Source: Setophaga petechia (lineage: Eukaryota; Chordata; Aves; Passeriformes; Parulidae). Taken from it: DNA of 64,000 nt. The position numbers and the translations under genes are program-made. The notes beneath the pieces were generated by a model, which worked only from the letters and a program-made list of their open reading frames with translations, was not told where the DNA came from and ran no database searches. Location: contig JANCRA010000061.1 of assembly GCA_024362935.1 (NCBI GenBank), positions 992,001-1,056,000 of the forward strand, in the 5' to 3' direction. Of this stretch, positions 1 to 11,107 are shown piece after piece. Each line of letters begins with the position of its first letter. Position 1 is the stretch's first letter.

Positions 1-25
1 AACCCCTGTGACCATCGGCAACAAT

Positions 26-40
26 TGGTGACCCTCGACT
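26..40 (+). other. Primer binding site, tRNA-Trp-like
   Basis: Two bases after the LTR end comes TGGTGACCCTCGACT. The TGGTGACCC core matches the primer site that alpharetroviruses use for tRNA-Trp, with differences downstream. The second copy has the matching site in inverted orientation near 21260-21278. The tRNA assignment rests on similarity only. Confidence 0.55.
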
Positions 41-250
41 GAAGAGGACATTCATCACAGAAGTGGATTTTAGCCAGGAGCTGAAGAACTGAAGATCCTG
101 ATTTTAGACAGAGTTCACAGCCAAAGCTGACCACAGTGAGAACCTGAAAAGCCCTGAGGAAGATGTATAGAAATCCTAGCAGCATCGTGCAGCTGGCCAG
201 GAGTTGCTGGACACTGTGTCAAGGTACTGTTGGCTTTTCCCCTCCTGAAG

Positions 251-1492
251 ATGAGGCCATTCTTAATTCATGGCTATTGCTCTGGAGATCTTCTCCCTTC
301 AGAGGCTGAGGTTCCATTCTCCCCTTCAGAGGAGAAACTTGTTGCCCTCTGGCAAAAATGGGGTGAAGAGGATGGAATTCTTGGAATTTTTCTGTTAGAA
401 AGGCATTTATATGATTTTTTCCGATGGGCAAAGCTTTTTGGTTTCTTTACAAATGTGTTATATGCCCTTGATATTTTTGTGGGGGAGTGCATGGGCTCCA
501 TTTTGCAATTTGCTTTGGGCCGAGGTTTGGAATATCCTCGGATTTATCTAACATTTAAAATTCTTTTTCCGGTTCTGGAACGGAGAGCAGCTGTTTTTCC
601 CTGGATTGCTAGGTGTGAAGGACTAGCTCCGTTTCCCCCGACTTCCGCGGGAGGAGACCCTTTGGAGGGAGATGAACTGCTACTTCTGAGCCCCCCTGAA
701 CCCAAGCAGGAGGGGCAAATTTCGGCCAGACCCGAGAAAGTTTTTTTCTCTGCATTTTCGGAGCATGCTCAGTTTAATCCCCCCCCTTCCCTCTCTCCAG
801 GGGATGAAGAGATGGAGGGGACATCGGCCTTCGAGCTCCCGCCTCCTGGACCCGCTCCAAGGCCGCCTCCCAGGGCGGCACCGATGCACGGGGCCACGCC
901 TCCCGACATCGCGGGGCCGCCCCAACCCGCCCCGCGAGTGCCGCCCCAGCCGGCGCCGAGAGCACGGCAGCGAACCCCGCCTCCTGGGCCGGAGGGGCCG
1001 CCCCGACCCGCCCCACGGGTGCTTCCCTGTCAGGTCCCTCCCACGGCCGCTGCCCGGCCAGCGCCGAGGACGCTGCGGGCGGCCCCGTCCGCGGCCGCGC
1101 CTGTGTTGCTAGGCGACGGAAGTGCAGCTGAGCCGCCGTCGCCGCTGCCTCCCGCCGAGCTGTTTCCCGACGCTGAGACCAGCGCTGAGCCCGCGCGACT
1201 CTCGGAGTGCTCCTCTGTCCCGCCGCCGCCGGCAGCAGCTGGCGGCGGCTCCTGCACTGAGCGTGATTTTTCCACCGAGTTCTTCAGGCTGTCCTGGGGC
1301 TGCCCCTGCGGGGGGAGCCGGGATAGGGGAACAGGGCTTCGGCCTGTCCTTCCGAGGAGGAGGCGTGGCTACGCAGCTCGCTGTGTGTGCAGCCCGGCTG
1401 CCTGTGTTCAAAATCAGCTTTCTTGGCAGGTTGGGGGGTGTTTCTTTGGGGACTGCCCCAGGGAGACTGATATATCTCCCGGCCCTCGCTAG
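251..1492 (+). CDS. Gag-like ORF (matrix-like N-terminus plus Pro/Arg-rich tail)
   Basis: An open frame of about 410 codons starts at the first ATG at 251; the frame is open slightly upstream but without an ATG. The first ~130 residues are helical and hydrophobic, resembling a class II ERV matrix domain, with motifs such as EEKLVALWQKWGEEDGI and FLLERHLYDFFRWAKLF. From about residue 200 it becomes very rich in Pro, Ala and Arg, with repeated PAPR/PPPR units. There is no capsid major homology region and no zinc knuckle. The matrix part is conserved in the inverted copy (20576-21037, minus), where the frame ends earlier. Its role in the element is inferred from position after the primer site. 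Confidence in gag origin is moderate. Confidence 0.55.
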   Translation: MRPFLIHGYCSGDLLPSEAEVPFSPSEEKLVALWQKWGEEDGILGIFLLERHLYDFFRWAKLFGFFTNVLYALDIFVGECMGSILQFALGRGLEYPRIYLTFKILFPVLERRAAVFPWIARCEGLAPFPPTSAGGDPLEGDELLLLSPPEPKQEGQISARPEKVFFSAFSEHAQFNPPPSLSPGDEEMEGTSAFELPPPGPAPRPPPRAAPMHGATPPDIAGPPQPAPRVPPQPAPRARQRTPPPGPEGPPRPAPRVLPCQVPPTAAARPAPRTLRAAPSAAAPVLLGDGSAAEPPSPLPPAELFPDAETSAEPARLSECSSVPPPPAAAGGGSCTERDFSTEFFRLSWGCPCGGSRDRGTGLRPVLPRRRRGYAARCVCSPAACVQNQLSWQVGGCFFGDCPRETDISPGPR

Positions 1493-2440
1493 CTCCAGCA
1501 GCGAGGGGGCTGTGTGTTCCAAACAACCTGCCTTTGCTCCCCAGCCCGGAGGGGGTGGGGGTGATGCTTGGAGGCAGATGGGAGCAGCACCTTCTGCATT
1601 TGCATTGCAGAGGCAGAGGGCACAGCCAGAAGCGACCATCGCTCATTTGCTGTGGGGACAATACATTCCTACATCCAAGATGAGCATTTTTGGGAGACCT
1701 CCTGCCCCCCCACTGCCGGCATGGCTCGATTTTGGGGGGAGGAAGTGTTTGGTTACCCACTTTGCCACTGTACTGGTAGCAGGATGCCAGGCTGTGGGAA
1801 TGCTGACCTTGCCTCAGGGCCTGGGCCTGGGCTGTTTAGCTTGGCTCCTTGGCCCAGGTCCACCTCCCGGCCTTCTGTTGGTTTTGGGGGTTTTGCTCCC
1901 CCCTTCTGGTCCTGGACCACCTTTCTGTGGGCCAGGTATGGGGTTCCTGATCCTTCCTCATGGGCCAGGGCCCCCAGGGCTTTTCTCTGGCCGCTGCTGC
2001 TGCTGCTTTTTCTGATTTACAAAAAAAAAAAAAAAAAAGAAAAAAAAATTTAAATTAAATATAAAGGGTTGAAACAGCTGGCAGCAGCTCAAAAGGATTG
2101 AAGGGCCAAAAATCAGCCTTAGCCCAAGTTAAAGACTGTGGCAGGACACTGTAGTACTTGTCTCAAATTGTTTGATAACTATTGATGGAGTTTTCTGTAA
2201 GAAGCTTGTTTCAGGACAAAAATGACTTCCAGATATGCCAAAGAGGAACATCTTCACTTTGGACTTTTCCTGAAACTCAGCTGCTTGGACTTGAATTGTC
2301 TTTGCATTGGTTTTTGTATTTTCTTATACTGTAGGATTGTTTTAGTAATATGATAGAATTGTATATTCTACAGGTGAAGATATTCCCTGTGCATTCCACA
2401 CCAGCATTTTTTCTTTTTAACTAAATAAAGAAAGGTGAGA

Positions 2441-2830
2441 TGTCACAGACATTCTTCTTGAAAAGTCCTTTCTTAGGATTTTTCCTTGCTGGAGCTGAAA
2501 GGTTTCAGCAGCACTGTAAACAATTATTATCTGCTGCTGTGGAATGCAACAAGTCCACCTGTGGTTGGTCCCCTGTAGATGTTTATATCTGCTGACCATA
2601 CACAGGAGGGCTGCTATCGCTCTGTGCTGGGACTCAGACGTTGTTATTCATTCCTTTCTATCTCTCTCTTAGCATAGCAGCTTCTGAAGAAGCTCTTGCC
2701 TTTCTATCTTTATGTAGAATAGTTATAATGCTGTATATATATCACAATATAATAAATCTAGCCTTCTGATCATGGAATCAAGATCCTGTCTCATCCATCC
2801 TCTAACAAATCCCTGTGACCATCGGCAACA
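2441..2830 (+). repeat. 3' LTR of copy 1
   Basis: The LTR begins TGTCACAGAC just after a purine-rich run (AAAGAAAGGTGAGA) that can act as polypurine tract, and ends GGCAACA. It contains AATAAA near 2750. The same terminal sequences are seen inverted at both ends of copy 2 (18552-18926 and 21281-21660). Confidence 0.8.
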
Positions 2831-2844
2831 GGCACCTGTCACTA

Positions 2845-3790
2845 GCAGGGCTCCAAAGACCTCCATCCTTGGCCCTCTGCCCTCCAACATCTTCTCAAGT
2901 GCCCCAGATGGAAGACTGGAAAGGACACTGAGCAAGTTTGCAGATGCGACAAATCTGGGAGGAGCTGCTGACTTCCTCAAAGGCAGGGAGGCCCTCTGGA
3001 GAGGCCTCAATGAATTAGAAGACTGGGTGATCACCAAAGCCAGGAAGATCAAAAAGGGAAAGTGCTGGACTCTGCACCTGGGATGGGGCAATCCTGGATG
3101 TATGGACATACAGTGAGGAAGGAGATGTGGGAGAGCAGTGCCCTGGAAAGGGATCTGGGGGTCCTGGTCGATGACAAATTGTGGCGGCAGTGTCCTGGCA
3201 GCCAGGAGGGACATTGCTGTCCTGGGGGCACCAGGCCCAGCATGGCCAGCCAGGCAAGGAGGGGATTGTCCTGCTCTGCTGTCCACTGGGATGGCACCGC
3301 CTCAAGTCTGGGGCAGATTGGAGCTCTACAGTGTAAGAATGACATTAAAACTATTAGAGAGTGTCCAAAGGAGGGCAGTAAAGGGCCTTGAGTGGAAGCG
3401 GTGTGAGGAGCATATGAGGGCACTTGGTCTGTTCAGCCTGGAGGAGACTGAGGGCAGACCTCAGTGGGGTCCGCAACTTCCTTGTGAGGGGAAGAAGATG
3501 TGCAGAAGGGAAAAGGAAGGGCAGACATTCAAGGGTATGGCCTGAAGTTGTGTTCTGACCTCCTTGGGGAGGTTTAGGCTGGATTAGGTAAAGATTCTTC
3601 CCTCACTGTGTATTTTGGCATTGGAACAGGCTCCCCAGGGCAGTGGTCACAGCACTGACAGAGTTCATGAAGCTTTTGGACCATGCTCCATGGTGTGACT
3701 CTTGGGGATGGCGTTGTGCAGACCCAGGAGTTGCACTCAGTGATCCTTGTGTGTTCTTCCAACCCAGCTAATTCTGCATTTCTGTCAAGG
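2845..3790 (+). repeat. CR1 LINE 3' fragment
   Basis: The sequence matches the end of CR1 ORF2 and its 3' UTR. Translated pieces include LERTLSKFADATNLGGAAD and ALERDLGVLVDDKL, typical of the CR1 reverse transcriptase C-terminal region. The frame is broken by several stops, and the fragment is 5' truncated, as usual for CR1. Confidence 0.85.
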
Positions 3791-3899
3791 TCTCGGGTCT
3801 TGGCAAGCCCTTGGAGAGCTGCTGCCTGCTGCTGTGTTGCTGTCCTGAGCCTTGAGATGATGAGGTGTCACAGGTCAAAGAGATGCACCCCTCATCAGG

Positions 3900-4430
3900 G
3901 TGAATGAAAATCACACAGGCAATGAGCAAAACTTTCTAGTTACACCACCAAAAGCAAATACAAATGCTTGGAAAAATCAATATCAGACCCCTGGAAGAAG
4001 GTGGATTTATTTACTTGAATGGGCCATCATTTTTTCATTTTATACGATCTGCTGGAGCATACTATAAGCATCCTACTTTCTTAAAGGAAACCCCAGCACC
4101 TGAGGAAGTAGCAAAAATGACCCATTACCTTGATTTAAATTAGCATGATAATATGAAGGGCTTGACATACAATGACCAAACTGGTCCAGCAAATTCAGTT
4201 ATGGGTGGGAACCTGGCCATCCCAACAGCACCCCTGAAAATGGTGATGCAGTGCTGGCTGTGTCATGCTGTGTCATCAGACCCTGGCTGATCCCACGCCA
4301 GGGTGGTGAAACATCCTGCTGGAATATCCTAAAGAAACCCTAATTATTTTCTCATGCAAAAATGGTATTATCCAGAACATCACTTTTTATCTCAGCAAAA
4401 CATAAAACTATTTGTCTTTTCAAAAGGAAC
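3900..4430. other. Unassigned stretch left of the RHOBTB3 copy
   Basis: No recognisable gene or repeat was found here. The last coding exon of RHOBTB3 was looked for on the minus strand and not found. Confidence 0.4.
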
Positions 4431-4440
4431 AGAAAAATAC

Positions 4441-4537
4441 CTGAAAGTTCTTGGAATTCAGGCTTTTGACTGAAGATGAGGTAGTTAGTGGCAATAAAAT
4501 GAAGAAGTCAAGTTGAAAGGCAATCAGAATTGTGAAA
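4441..4537 (-). pseudogene. RHOBTB3: RHOBTB3 copy exon with in-frame TGA
   Basis: The exon reads FHNSDCLST, then TGA at 4508-4510 where the family has Trp (TGG), then LLHFIATNYLIFSQKPEFQE. The acceptor is CCACAG and the donor GTATTT. The last coding exon that should follow was not found. Confidence 0.9.
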
Positions 4538-5159
4538 CTGTGGGAAGAAAAAAAAGACAAAAAAACCCCTTAATGCTATCATGTCTAAAACACGACCACA
4601 TCTCACATGTCAAAATATTTCTGGTTTCCAGTGTGAAGCAATGGAGTTTGGACTCTAGAAGATAATGAAGGAAAAGTCATTTAATGGAAATACACAAACA
4701 GGTGAACAACCAAGAATAAATTAACAAAGTCCTGCTCCCAGAGGTAGAAAAAGCCCCTGAGGTATCATGAGTCTTGGAAATTTTGACATCTGCACAGAGG
4801 CAGAGCTTCATAGGAATGGTAGGAAGGAATGGGGCATGTTGGTTTTTGGTCTCTCTGCAGAAAATCCAATTTGATTAAGGCAATATCCTACAATCCAGTT
4901 TTTATTTTTCTCTTCTGTTTTCCAACCCCGTCTTTATTGTCTCTCTTTTTTTACCATCTAATATTTTCTTTTCCTGCTTTTATGCATTTCTCTCAATATT
5001 CTATGCACTTGGAACTCCTTTGTCACCTGCATACCACATAATTTTCTTTTTTGACCAAAAGAGGAATGAGCACATCTTTATTTGCCTAAAACCCATCTTT
5101 CCTGGAAGAAACTGTAGTTAAGTTGAATTACTGCAGTGTGTCCATGATAAAAGAAATTC

Positions 5160-5490
5160 TACAGATGAGGATGTGACTAGAGGATCTGAAGCCCAAATCT
5201 TATGGGGAGCAGCTGAAGGAGGTGGGGTTTTTATCCTGGAAAAAAAAAGAGGCTCTGGGCAATCTTGTCACTCTCTACAACTCTGTGAAAGGAAGTTGTG
5301 GACAGGTGGGAGTCAGTCTCTGCTCCCAGATAAAAAGTGACAGGACAAGAGGAAATAGCCTCAGGTTGTGCCAGGGAGGTTTAGGTTGAATAGTAGGAAA
5401 AATGTCTTCATGCTGAAGGTTTTCAAGCTCTGGAGCAGGCTTGGGTACAGTGGTAGAGGCAATTCTGTCATTCTGTAACTGCACAATCAG
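5160..5490 (+). repeat. CR1 3' fragment
   Basis: The sequence shows the CR1 3' UTR signature (AAAAAGTGACAGGACAAGAG-like, then GGTTTAGGTTGAATAGTAGG). It lies in sequence between RHOBTB3 exons. Confidence 0.75.
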
Positions 5491-5660
5491 CAATTAAAGG
5501 CTGAAGGATTTCTTCTGGCCGCCCTTGTGGCACCAGTTATCCCTAATAAACAGATTTTATATCAACATGTTTCCTTGGGAACAGAAATTGCTCTCAATAT
5601 TTTTAAAACAACTTACAACAGTCAACATATATATTCCCATTTGATATATACAGTAAGTAC

Positions 5661-5827
5661 CTTAGCTTTCTTGAGCAACCCAACAATACTGAGGCTTGTG
5701 GAAGCCAGTTCCCTGCTAGGCATGCTCTGAAGCTGCGTGATGATGTAAAGTTCACAAATATGCTGGAGTCTCATCACTTGGTACATCTCTGCACAGATCA
5801 GCAGAGACATCGCCTGGAGAATACCAG
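5661..5827 (-). pseudogene. RHOBTB3: RHOBTB3 copy exon, second BTB domain end
   Basis: The exon is open and reads ILQAMSLLICAEMYQVMRLQ, then HICELYIITQLQSMPSRELA. It has 167 bases, enters in phase 1 and leaves in phase 0. The donor is GTACTT. Confidence 0.9.
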
Positions 5828-7000
5828 CTAAAAAACAAGAAGACACAAGCTACATGTATTTTACCTTTCTGACAGGATGATCAAAGCTACTTTTCACCAA
5901 GTTGAATTTTAAATACCTAACAACAAACACAAAATCAGACTCCTGTGATCACCTTGTTTTATTTTTTTTCACTATTATAAATTTTTGTTTGCTGGATTAC
6001 CTTATTTTTCCAGATAAGCCATCCAATTAAGAAGAAGAAATGTGTTTAGAACTTTTTGGCAGATGGGTGTAAAGAATTGCTGTCAATATTGTGGATCTTG
6101 AAGATGATGAGTCAAGCGCTGCTGATTTATTTCGAGTAACTGAGAAAGAATAAGTGGATTTAGCTAAGTTCTCTTTCAGAAAAGCACTTTTACGATGCAA
6201 GAAAATATCGCCAAAAGTCCAAAGACAAAAAAAAGAGCGACTTTTTTTTTTAAATATAGCATGGTAGTTGCATTTTTAAACTGATAAACAAGGAAATGTT
6301 AGGTGGAGTGAAAATAGAAACATGGAATACCTTAGAATAAGGTAGAATAATTATTTCAAAAGAGAACAAAAGCAAAAATACATATCACAATATCATTTAT
6401 TCATTATATCAAGGAAAAATTAGCCAAATTTAAATCATGTTTTAGATTTGGTATTCAGATTTTCTTCCAATAAGACAGATAAAGAATGAGACATAAAGAA
6501 TATTTTAGCTCAATTTTGCTTGACAAACACTCCCGTTGGCATACTTTTGTGGGTTTACATACACATAAGATAACCATGTGTATAAATAAGATATTCCTGC
6601 AATTTAGCCTTGTTTATAATACACTCAGCTATATATGTCTTCAAGAAGTGACGACTTTTAAATTTAACACAGAATCCAGACTAGAAAGCACTATTACTGT
6701 AACGTAAAAAAAAAAAATTACAAATATTATAATGGATCAGAAATGAAATTGAAACTTCTTTGAGTCTTGTTATGTGAGCACAAGCAAATAATTTTATTAG
6801 AAATATTTCTTCTATTTTACTTGTATCGGACGGATTTCTTTTTTTATTGCACAATACAAAAATGTCATCTTTCTGGAGACATTGCACATTCAAATATTGG
6901 CACTTTCAATCAAATGGGTGCTGCTACATTACTCTCTATCCATGCCCTGCTGTGGAAAAATGAGTTACAGATATAGAACTGTATTTTACAGCTTCCTTGC

Positions 7001-7174
7001 CTGGGCAGCAGGAGTCAGTGTAAAGGTACTCTAGGAAGGACAGGAAAGTGTCCTTGGAAACCCCATGCACTGGAACCCGAATGCTATTTGTTTCTAGATA
7101 ATTACCATTAAACATAGCTGCCATAACCTCACAGCGAGCCACCAGAGCTGCCCTGTGGGCTGGAACAGTTGCAC
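7001..7174 (-). pseudogene. RHOBTB3: RHOBTB3 copy exon, second BTB domain, GC donor
   Basis: The exon is open and includes VARCEVMAAMFNGNYLETNS and FLSFLEYLYTDSCCP. The acceptor is CTGCAG. The donor is CAG|GCAAGG, which fits the stringent consensus of GC-AG introns and not GT-AG. Confidence 0.9.
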
Positions 7175-7500
7175 CTGCAGGATGTAAGACAAAAATAATT
7201 ATACAATAATTTTATATAACACAGAAAGATCTTCATTCTAAAGTTCATGTCTTCTTAGGAGGTCTTCACCCCACGGAACGTGATTAAAGCGTTGGAAGTT
7301 GACAATGACTAACAACACACTCACTGCATACTAGTTAGGATGAAGAAAGAATAGTAAACTAAAACAAATCAACAAGCAAAAAATTATTTAAGCCAAAATG
7401 CAACAGACTAAACCAACTGAGAATAGACAGAATAAATCTGATCACATTCACTGAACCTCCAGCCCATTTCATAAATATGCAATGTTTTGAACTGTTATGC

Positions 7501-7554
7501 AAATGGTTAATGGCTGGACTTGATGATCTTTTCCAACCTGAATGATTCTATGAA
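7501..7554 (+). repeat. CR1 3' tip
   Basis: A very short CR1 end: GGACTTGATGATCTTTTCCA followed by GATTCTATGAA. Confidence 0.65.
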
Positions 7555-8569
7555 GAGTCATTTATGTGCACCAGTAATCCTGCTGGTAAGTAATATTTCT
7601 ACAGAATGACCAAAGAAAGCAGAGAAAGGCAAATTTTTCTGGATGAAATTCCATTAAGTCCAGTAACTAAGTATAAATTTAACTATATTAAGTACTGTGC
7701 CTAAGTGAATTTCCTAAATAGTTGTCTTATGAAAAAAACACTGATGCTTTTTTCCCATAAATTTATTATTTTCTATTATTTACAAGTGAACCCTGTGCTT
7801 TACTACAGCCTTTGGAAGATGTGGAGAGGCCAAAAGCCCTGTGTGGTAGAGGCCTTTTGGGCTGCAGAGTCCGGCTGGACTGAGCAGTCCAGCTCAGTGT
7901 GCAAGAAGCGCCAAGCAAGTGCCAGTCAGGACAGCAACCAAACCCCAAATGAGCATTTAGAGTCAGATGTAAATGTTTTAATCAAAATTATAATAAATAG
8001 ATCAACTCACATGCAGTATAGTGTATATACTTACAAAGAAGCTACTGTTTTAATTATGTCTTTAATTCACAACATTGGTACCTGAGTCATTTTTTGAAAC
8101 CTTCTGGCATTTTTTGTCTTTTGTTCTGTTTCCACCTCTTGTACTTCCACTTTCAAAATGCCTAAGCTGCATGCTATATGTGAATAGACACTTGTGAATG
8201 GACACTTATCCACTAATTAGGATGTTCAGTCACGTTCTGTGTCTTTACACAGACACAATGGGCTCCAGTTTTTCCTGGCTTCCATACTTCTGTTAAGCTA
8301 GAAAACTCAAAGCAATGCTAAGTATCCAAGGAATTGCTCAAAATCTTACAAATTTGTTTGTCTGGTTAAGATTAGGGCCTTTGATTTCGCTTAGTACTTA
8401 TTGAATTTTGATACAATTGCACTGATTGATGAATTTGAGAAAAAAAATTGGAAGAAGTATCAATTATTAGGAAAAACAGTTCACATTTTATTAGTGGATA
8501 AGCACGCTTTTTAAAAATACTCGTACACCCAGATATTTGTGTTTTATTTCTGTAAAATATATAGTGTTG

Positions 8570-8650
8570 TGTGGGAATCTATAAAATTGGAGGGTTTTGG
8601 GAAAGCTGCAAAAGGCTGCAAAAGGACTCAGCTTCCCACAAAGACTCTCT
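8570..8650 (+). repeat. LTR start fragment (same family as 47920 and 50231)
   Basis: TGTGGGAATC, AAAATTGGAGGGTTTTGGGA and AAGCTGC are shared with the LTR starting at 47920 (+) and with the one starting at 50231 (-). Only about 80 bases remain, and no target duplication was found. Confidence 0.55.
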
Positions 8651-9051
8651 CAGGAGTGGGACCCTGAGGTGAACTGTTCATGTCATTGAGGTCAAAATCT
8701 CCTCACAATGATCTCCTTTACAATGATATTTTTGTGGAGTTTTTTCTGTGTGTCAAACAGAACATCTAGAAAGAGTCTCCTTGACCTGTGCTTGTATTTG
8801 AGGAGCTAATGCTTCATATTTGTCCCTGAAATATACATCTGAAAATAATGATCTAATTCTAGAAGGCCATTTCTGCATGAAGGGTGAGTATGGACAGACT
8901 AAGAAATAGTGTTAGCTTTTAAAAACTATCTCATTCTTATCTTACAAAAGCATGCAACACATTTCTCACACTGCATCTTTTGTTGTAACAATGAACACAT
9001 TTATTTTTCAGACAAAACACTGAATCCTGACACTGCAGCACATTCGGAGTA

Positions 9052-9085
9052 AACCAAAATAGAATAAAATAGAATAAAAAATAAT
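9052..9085 (+). repeat. (AATAG/AATAA)n microsatellite
   Basis: Short repeated AATAGAATAAA units lie in an intron of the RHOBTB3 copy. Confidence 0.6.
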
Positions 9086-9335
9086 GTCAATCAGGGAGGC
9101 ACAGTGTGCCATGGACAGGGAGAGGGAATTCCTACAGGCTCAGCCCCGATGAACCATGGTGGGAGTGGACACTGCTGCAGGGCACCCACGGGGACAAGCT
9201 TTCCCTGCTCTCCACAGTGACAGCAAAGCACTCGCAGTTCCTTAGTTTTGATGCCATGGCCACCTCCATGTCCCACATTCTTGAAGAGGAGAAAAAGGGT
9301 AAAGGATGGAGGCCAAGGGAACAGTGGCACTGCAC

Positions 9336-9447
9336 CTTGTATTTTGAAGATTACATCAGCCAGCACAGGTGTGTTATACAATAGCCTGAGAGAAGTATTT
9401 TAGAGCCGTTTTATCTGGTGAGACTTGCAGTCCTTTACAGTGTTTAG
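9336..9447 (-). pseudogene. RHOBTB3: RHOBTB3 copy exon with in-frame TAA
   Basis: The frame set by both flanking introns reads LNTVKDCKSHQIKRL, then TAA at 9400-9402, then NTSLRLLYNTPVLADVIFKI. The stop replaces a tyrosine codon of the family (TAT to TAA). The acceptor is TTTCAG; the donor is GTGCAG. Confidence 0.9.
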
Positions 9448-10148
9448 CTGAAAAATAAATTGGTAAATAAATGCTGTCATGTGTGGCTGCCCACAGAACT
9501 AAATATTATGGGACGTAACTTTTATGGGAAAATAAACCACAGCTTCTGGCATGCGCATTCCTCTGTAACCACCTTTTATTTTCTAATTTCCTATTCCCTG
9601 CAGTGCAGTAGCTCTGAGGGGTCTCTTGTCCCTCACAGTCACACCTCAGCTCTCTCCTTGGAATCTTGATCTCCCCCATCCAGCCCCTACCCATCCCCAG
9701 GTTGGGCTTCACCAGTTTTCTGGAGTCCCAACCTTTGCAGACATTCCCTGTGCAGACCCAATGCTGCAGCAGAACGAGGTTTGAGGGCTCTGGGGGGAGC
9801 AGGGATGGGACACACACCCACCCCGCAGCAGCTGGAAGTTTGGTGTTTATATTGCCCTGCAATTACCTCCACAGAGGCAGGGGGAGCTCACCGGCTGGAG
9901 CACAGACTCCTCTTACAATAACCTGTTGGGTTCAAGACCCTCCAAACCCTAGTACTCCCAGTTACTTTTCAGTTTTGGTTTTCTTACCTTAAAAGTGTAA
10001 TCTAAAGCTGACAAAAGGGACTACATTAAAATCGTGTTGCTAGATTCTGACGAGTGAAATTGAGATAAGATTGAATTTATGGTTAAAAGGTTAAATTTAT
10101 AAAATTTTTAGTTTTACTAAGACAAATCACAATTCCTTCTTTTTGGCT

Positions 10149-10172
10149 TAAAAAAAAAAAAAAAAAAAAAAA
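10149..10172 (+). repeat. Poly(A) run
   Basis: An uninterrupted A tract of more than 20 bases. Confidence 0.8.
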
Positions 10173-10994
10173 CAAATGAGAAATAAGAGTACCCTGAAAG
10201 CATAAAAAAAGAATAAAAGAAACTACAGCAGCTCAGGCTCACTATGTTAAAAGTCTTCAGGCTCTCCAAGGCCAAACCTAAAAATGTTTTAGCTGTGGGC
10301 TCTAAGGGCTGGTAAGCCTAAAACAAAGCAGTCATACGCTGAAAACAGTTCAGTGACTTTTTGATGTCTATATTGCATTGTTCCTAGAGAATCTGAGGTT
10401 TTCCTTTCTAAATCAACAGAAAGCATTAGAGCATGTTCTATATTATCAGGGAATGTATATGCTCCAAGAAAAAATGACTGTAAAAACTAATGCTACATTA
10501 AAACCAATTCTACTTTGTGACTTTTATTAACTTAATGAATGTTACGCTTTTTGTGTGGTCTTCTACTGAATTAAATTTATTGAGTTACAGCTTTCCACAT
10601 CACAGCATTTATATGAGAAACCACCCCCTCTGGATCTACTGCAGAAGCCCAACTTTTGGCTTATGTTCAGGAGCAAATCTTTCCTGGGCAGCCTCTATTA
10701 CATGGGAATTAGCAACACATAATCATATTGGCAGACAATGTTTAAAGCTGTGAAAATGAGTAATCCCTTTAGAATACCTGCTTGTGTGGTTTTTAACAAT
10801 TACATTAATTCTGCATGTCACATCAGGATCTCTGTGTATGTGCCTGCAAGCAACCCACTGAAAGCATGAAAAAGTACAGGCTGTTTAATCCAAAGTGACT
10901 TTCTTAAAACAAAGACTGACAAGAAAACCTTGTCTACAAAACAATTTCTTGAAAACTTAGGTAACTAATGGTGACCCAAGGGAGTTAGATGTAC

Positions 10995-11107
10995 TTTTCC
11001 TGGAGTTTTCAGAACACATTTAGCTTTCTCAAGCACATGTTCTGTTTTATCTGGATCCTTCAGTTTCTTTCTTATGTCCTCTTCTAATCGTTCCCACTGG
11101 AAAGCAC
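10995..11107 (-). pseudogene. RHOBTB3: RHOBTB3 copy exon, within first BTB region
   Basis: The exon is open and reads GAFQWERLEEDIRKKLKDPD, then AKCVLKTPGK. The acceptor is TAATAG and the donor GTACAT. Confidence 0.9.

Larger units (their letters stand above)
1..2830 (+). mobile_element. Gag-only LTR retroelement, copy 1 (5' LTR mostly outside window)
   Basis: This is an LTR element of which only the last 23 bases of the 5' LTR are in the window, ending in CAACA. The same LTR end recurs at 2441-2830. Between them lie a primer binding site, one gag-like reading frame, a GC-rich stretch and a poly(A) tract near 2020-2050. No reverse transcriptase, protease, integrase or env was found, so the element appears non-autonomous. 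A complete inverted copy with the same structure is at 18552-21660, which supports the boundaries. The element family is not named here because that needs a repeat library. Confidence 0.85.

Noticed and set aside
1109..1639. Minus-strand frames inside the LTR element
   Set aside because: They are antisense to the gag-like ORF in GC-rich sequence and no domain was recognised.
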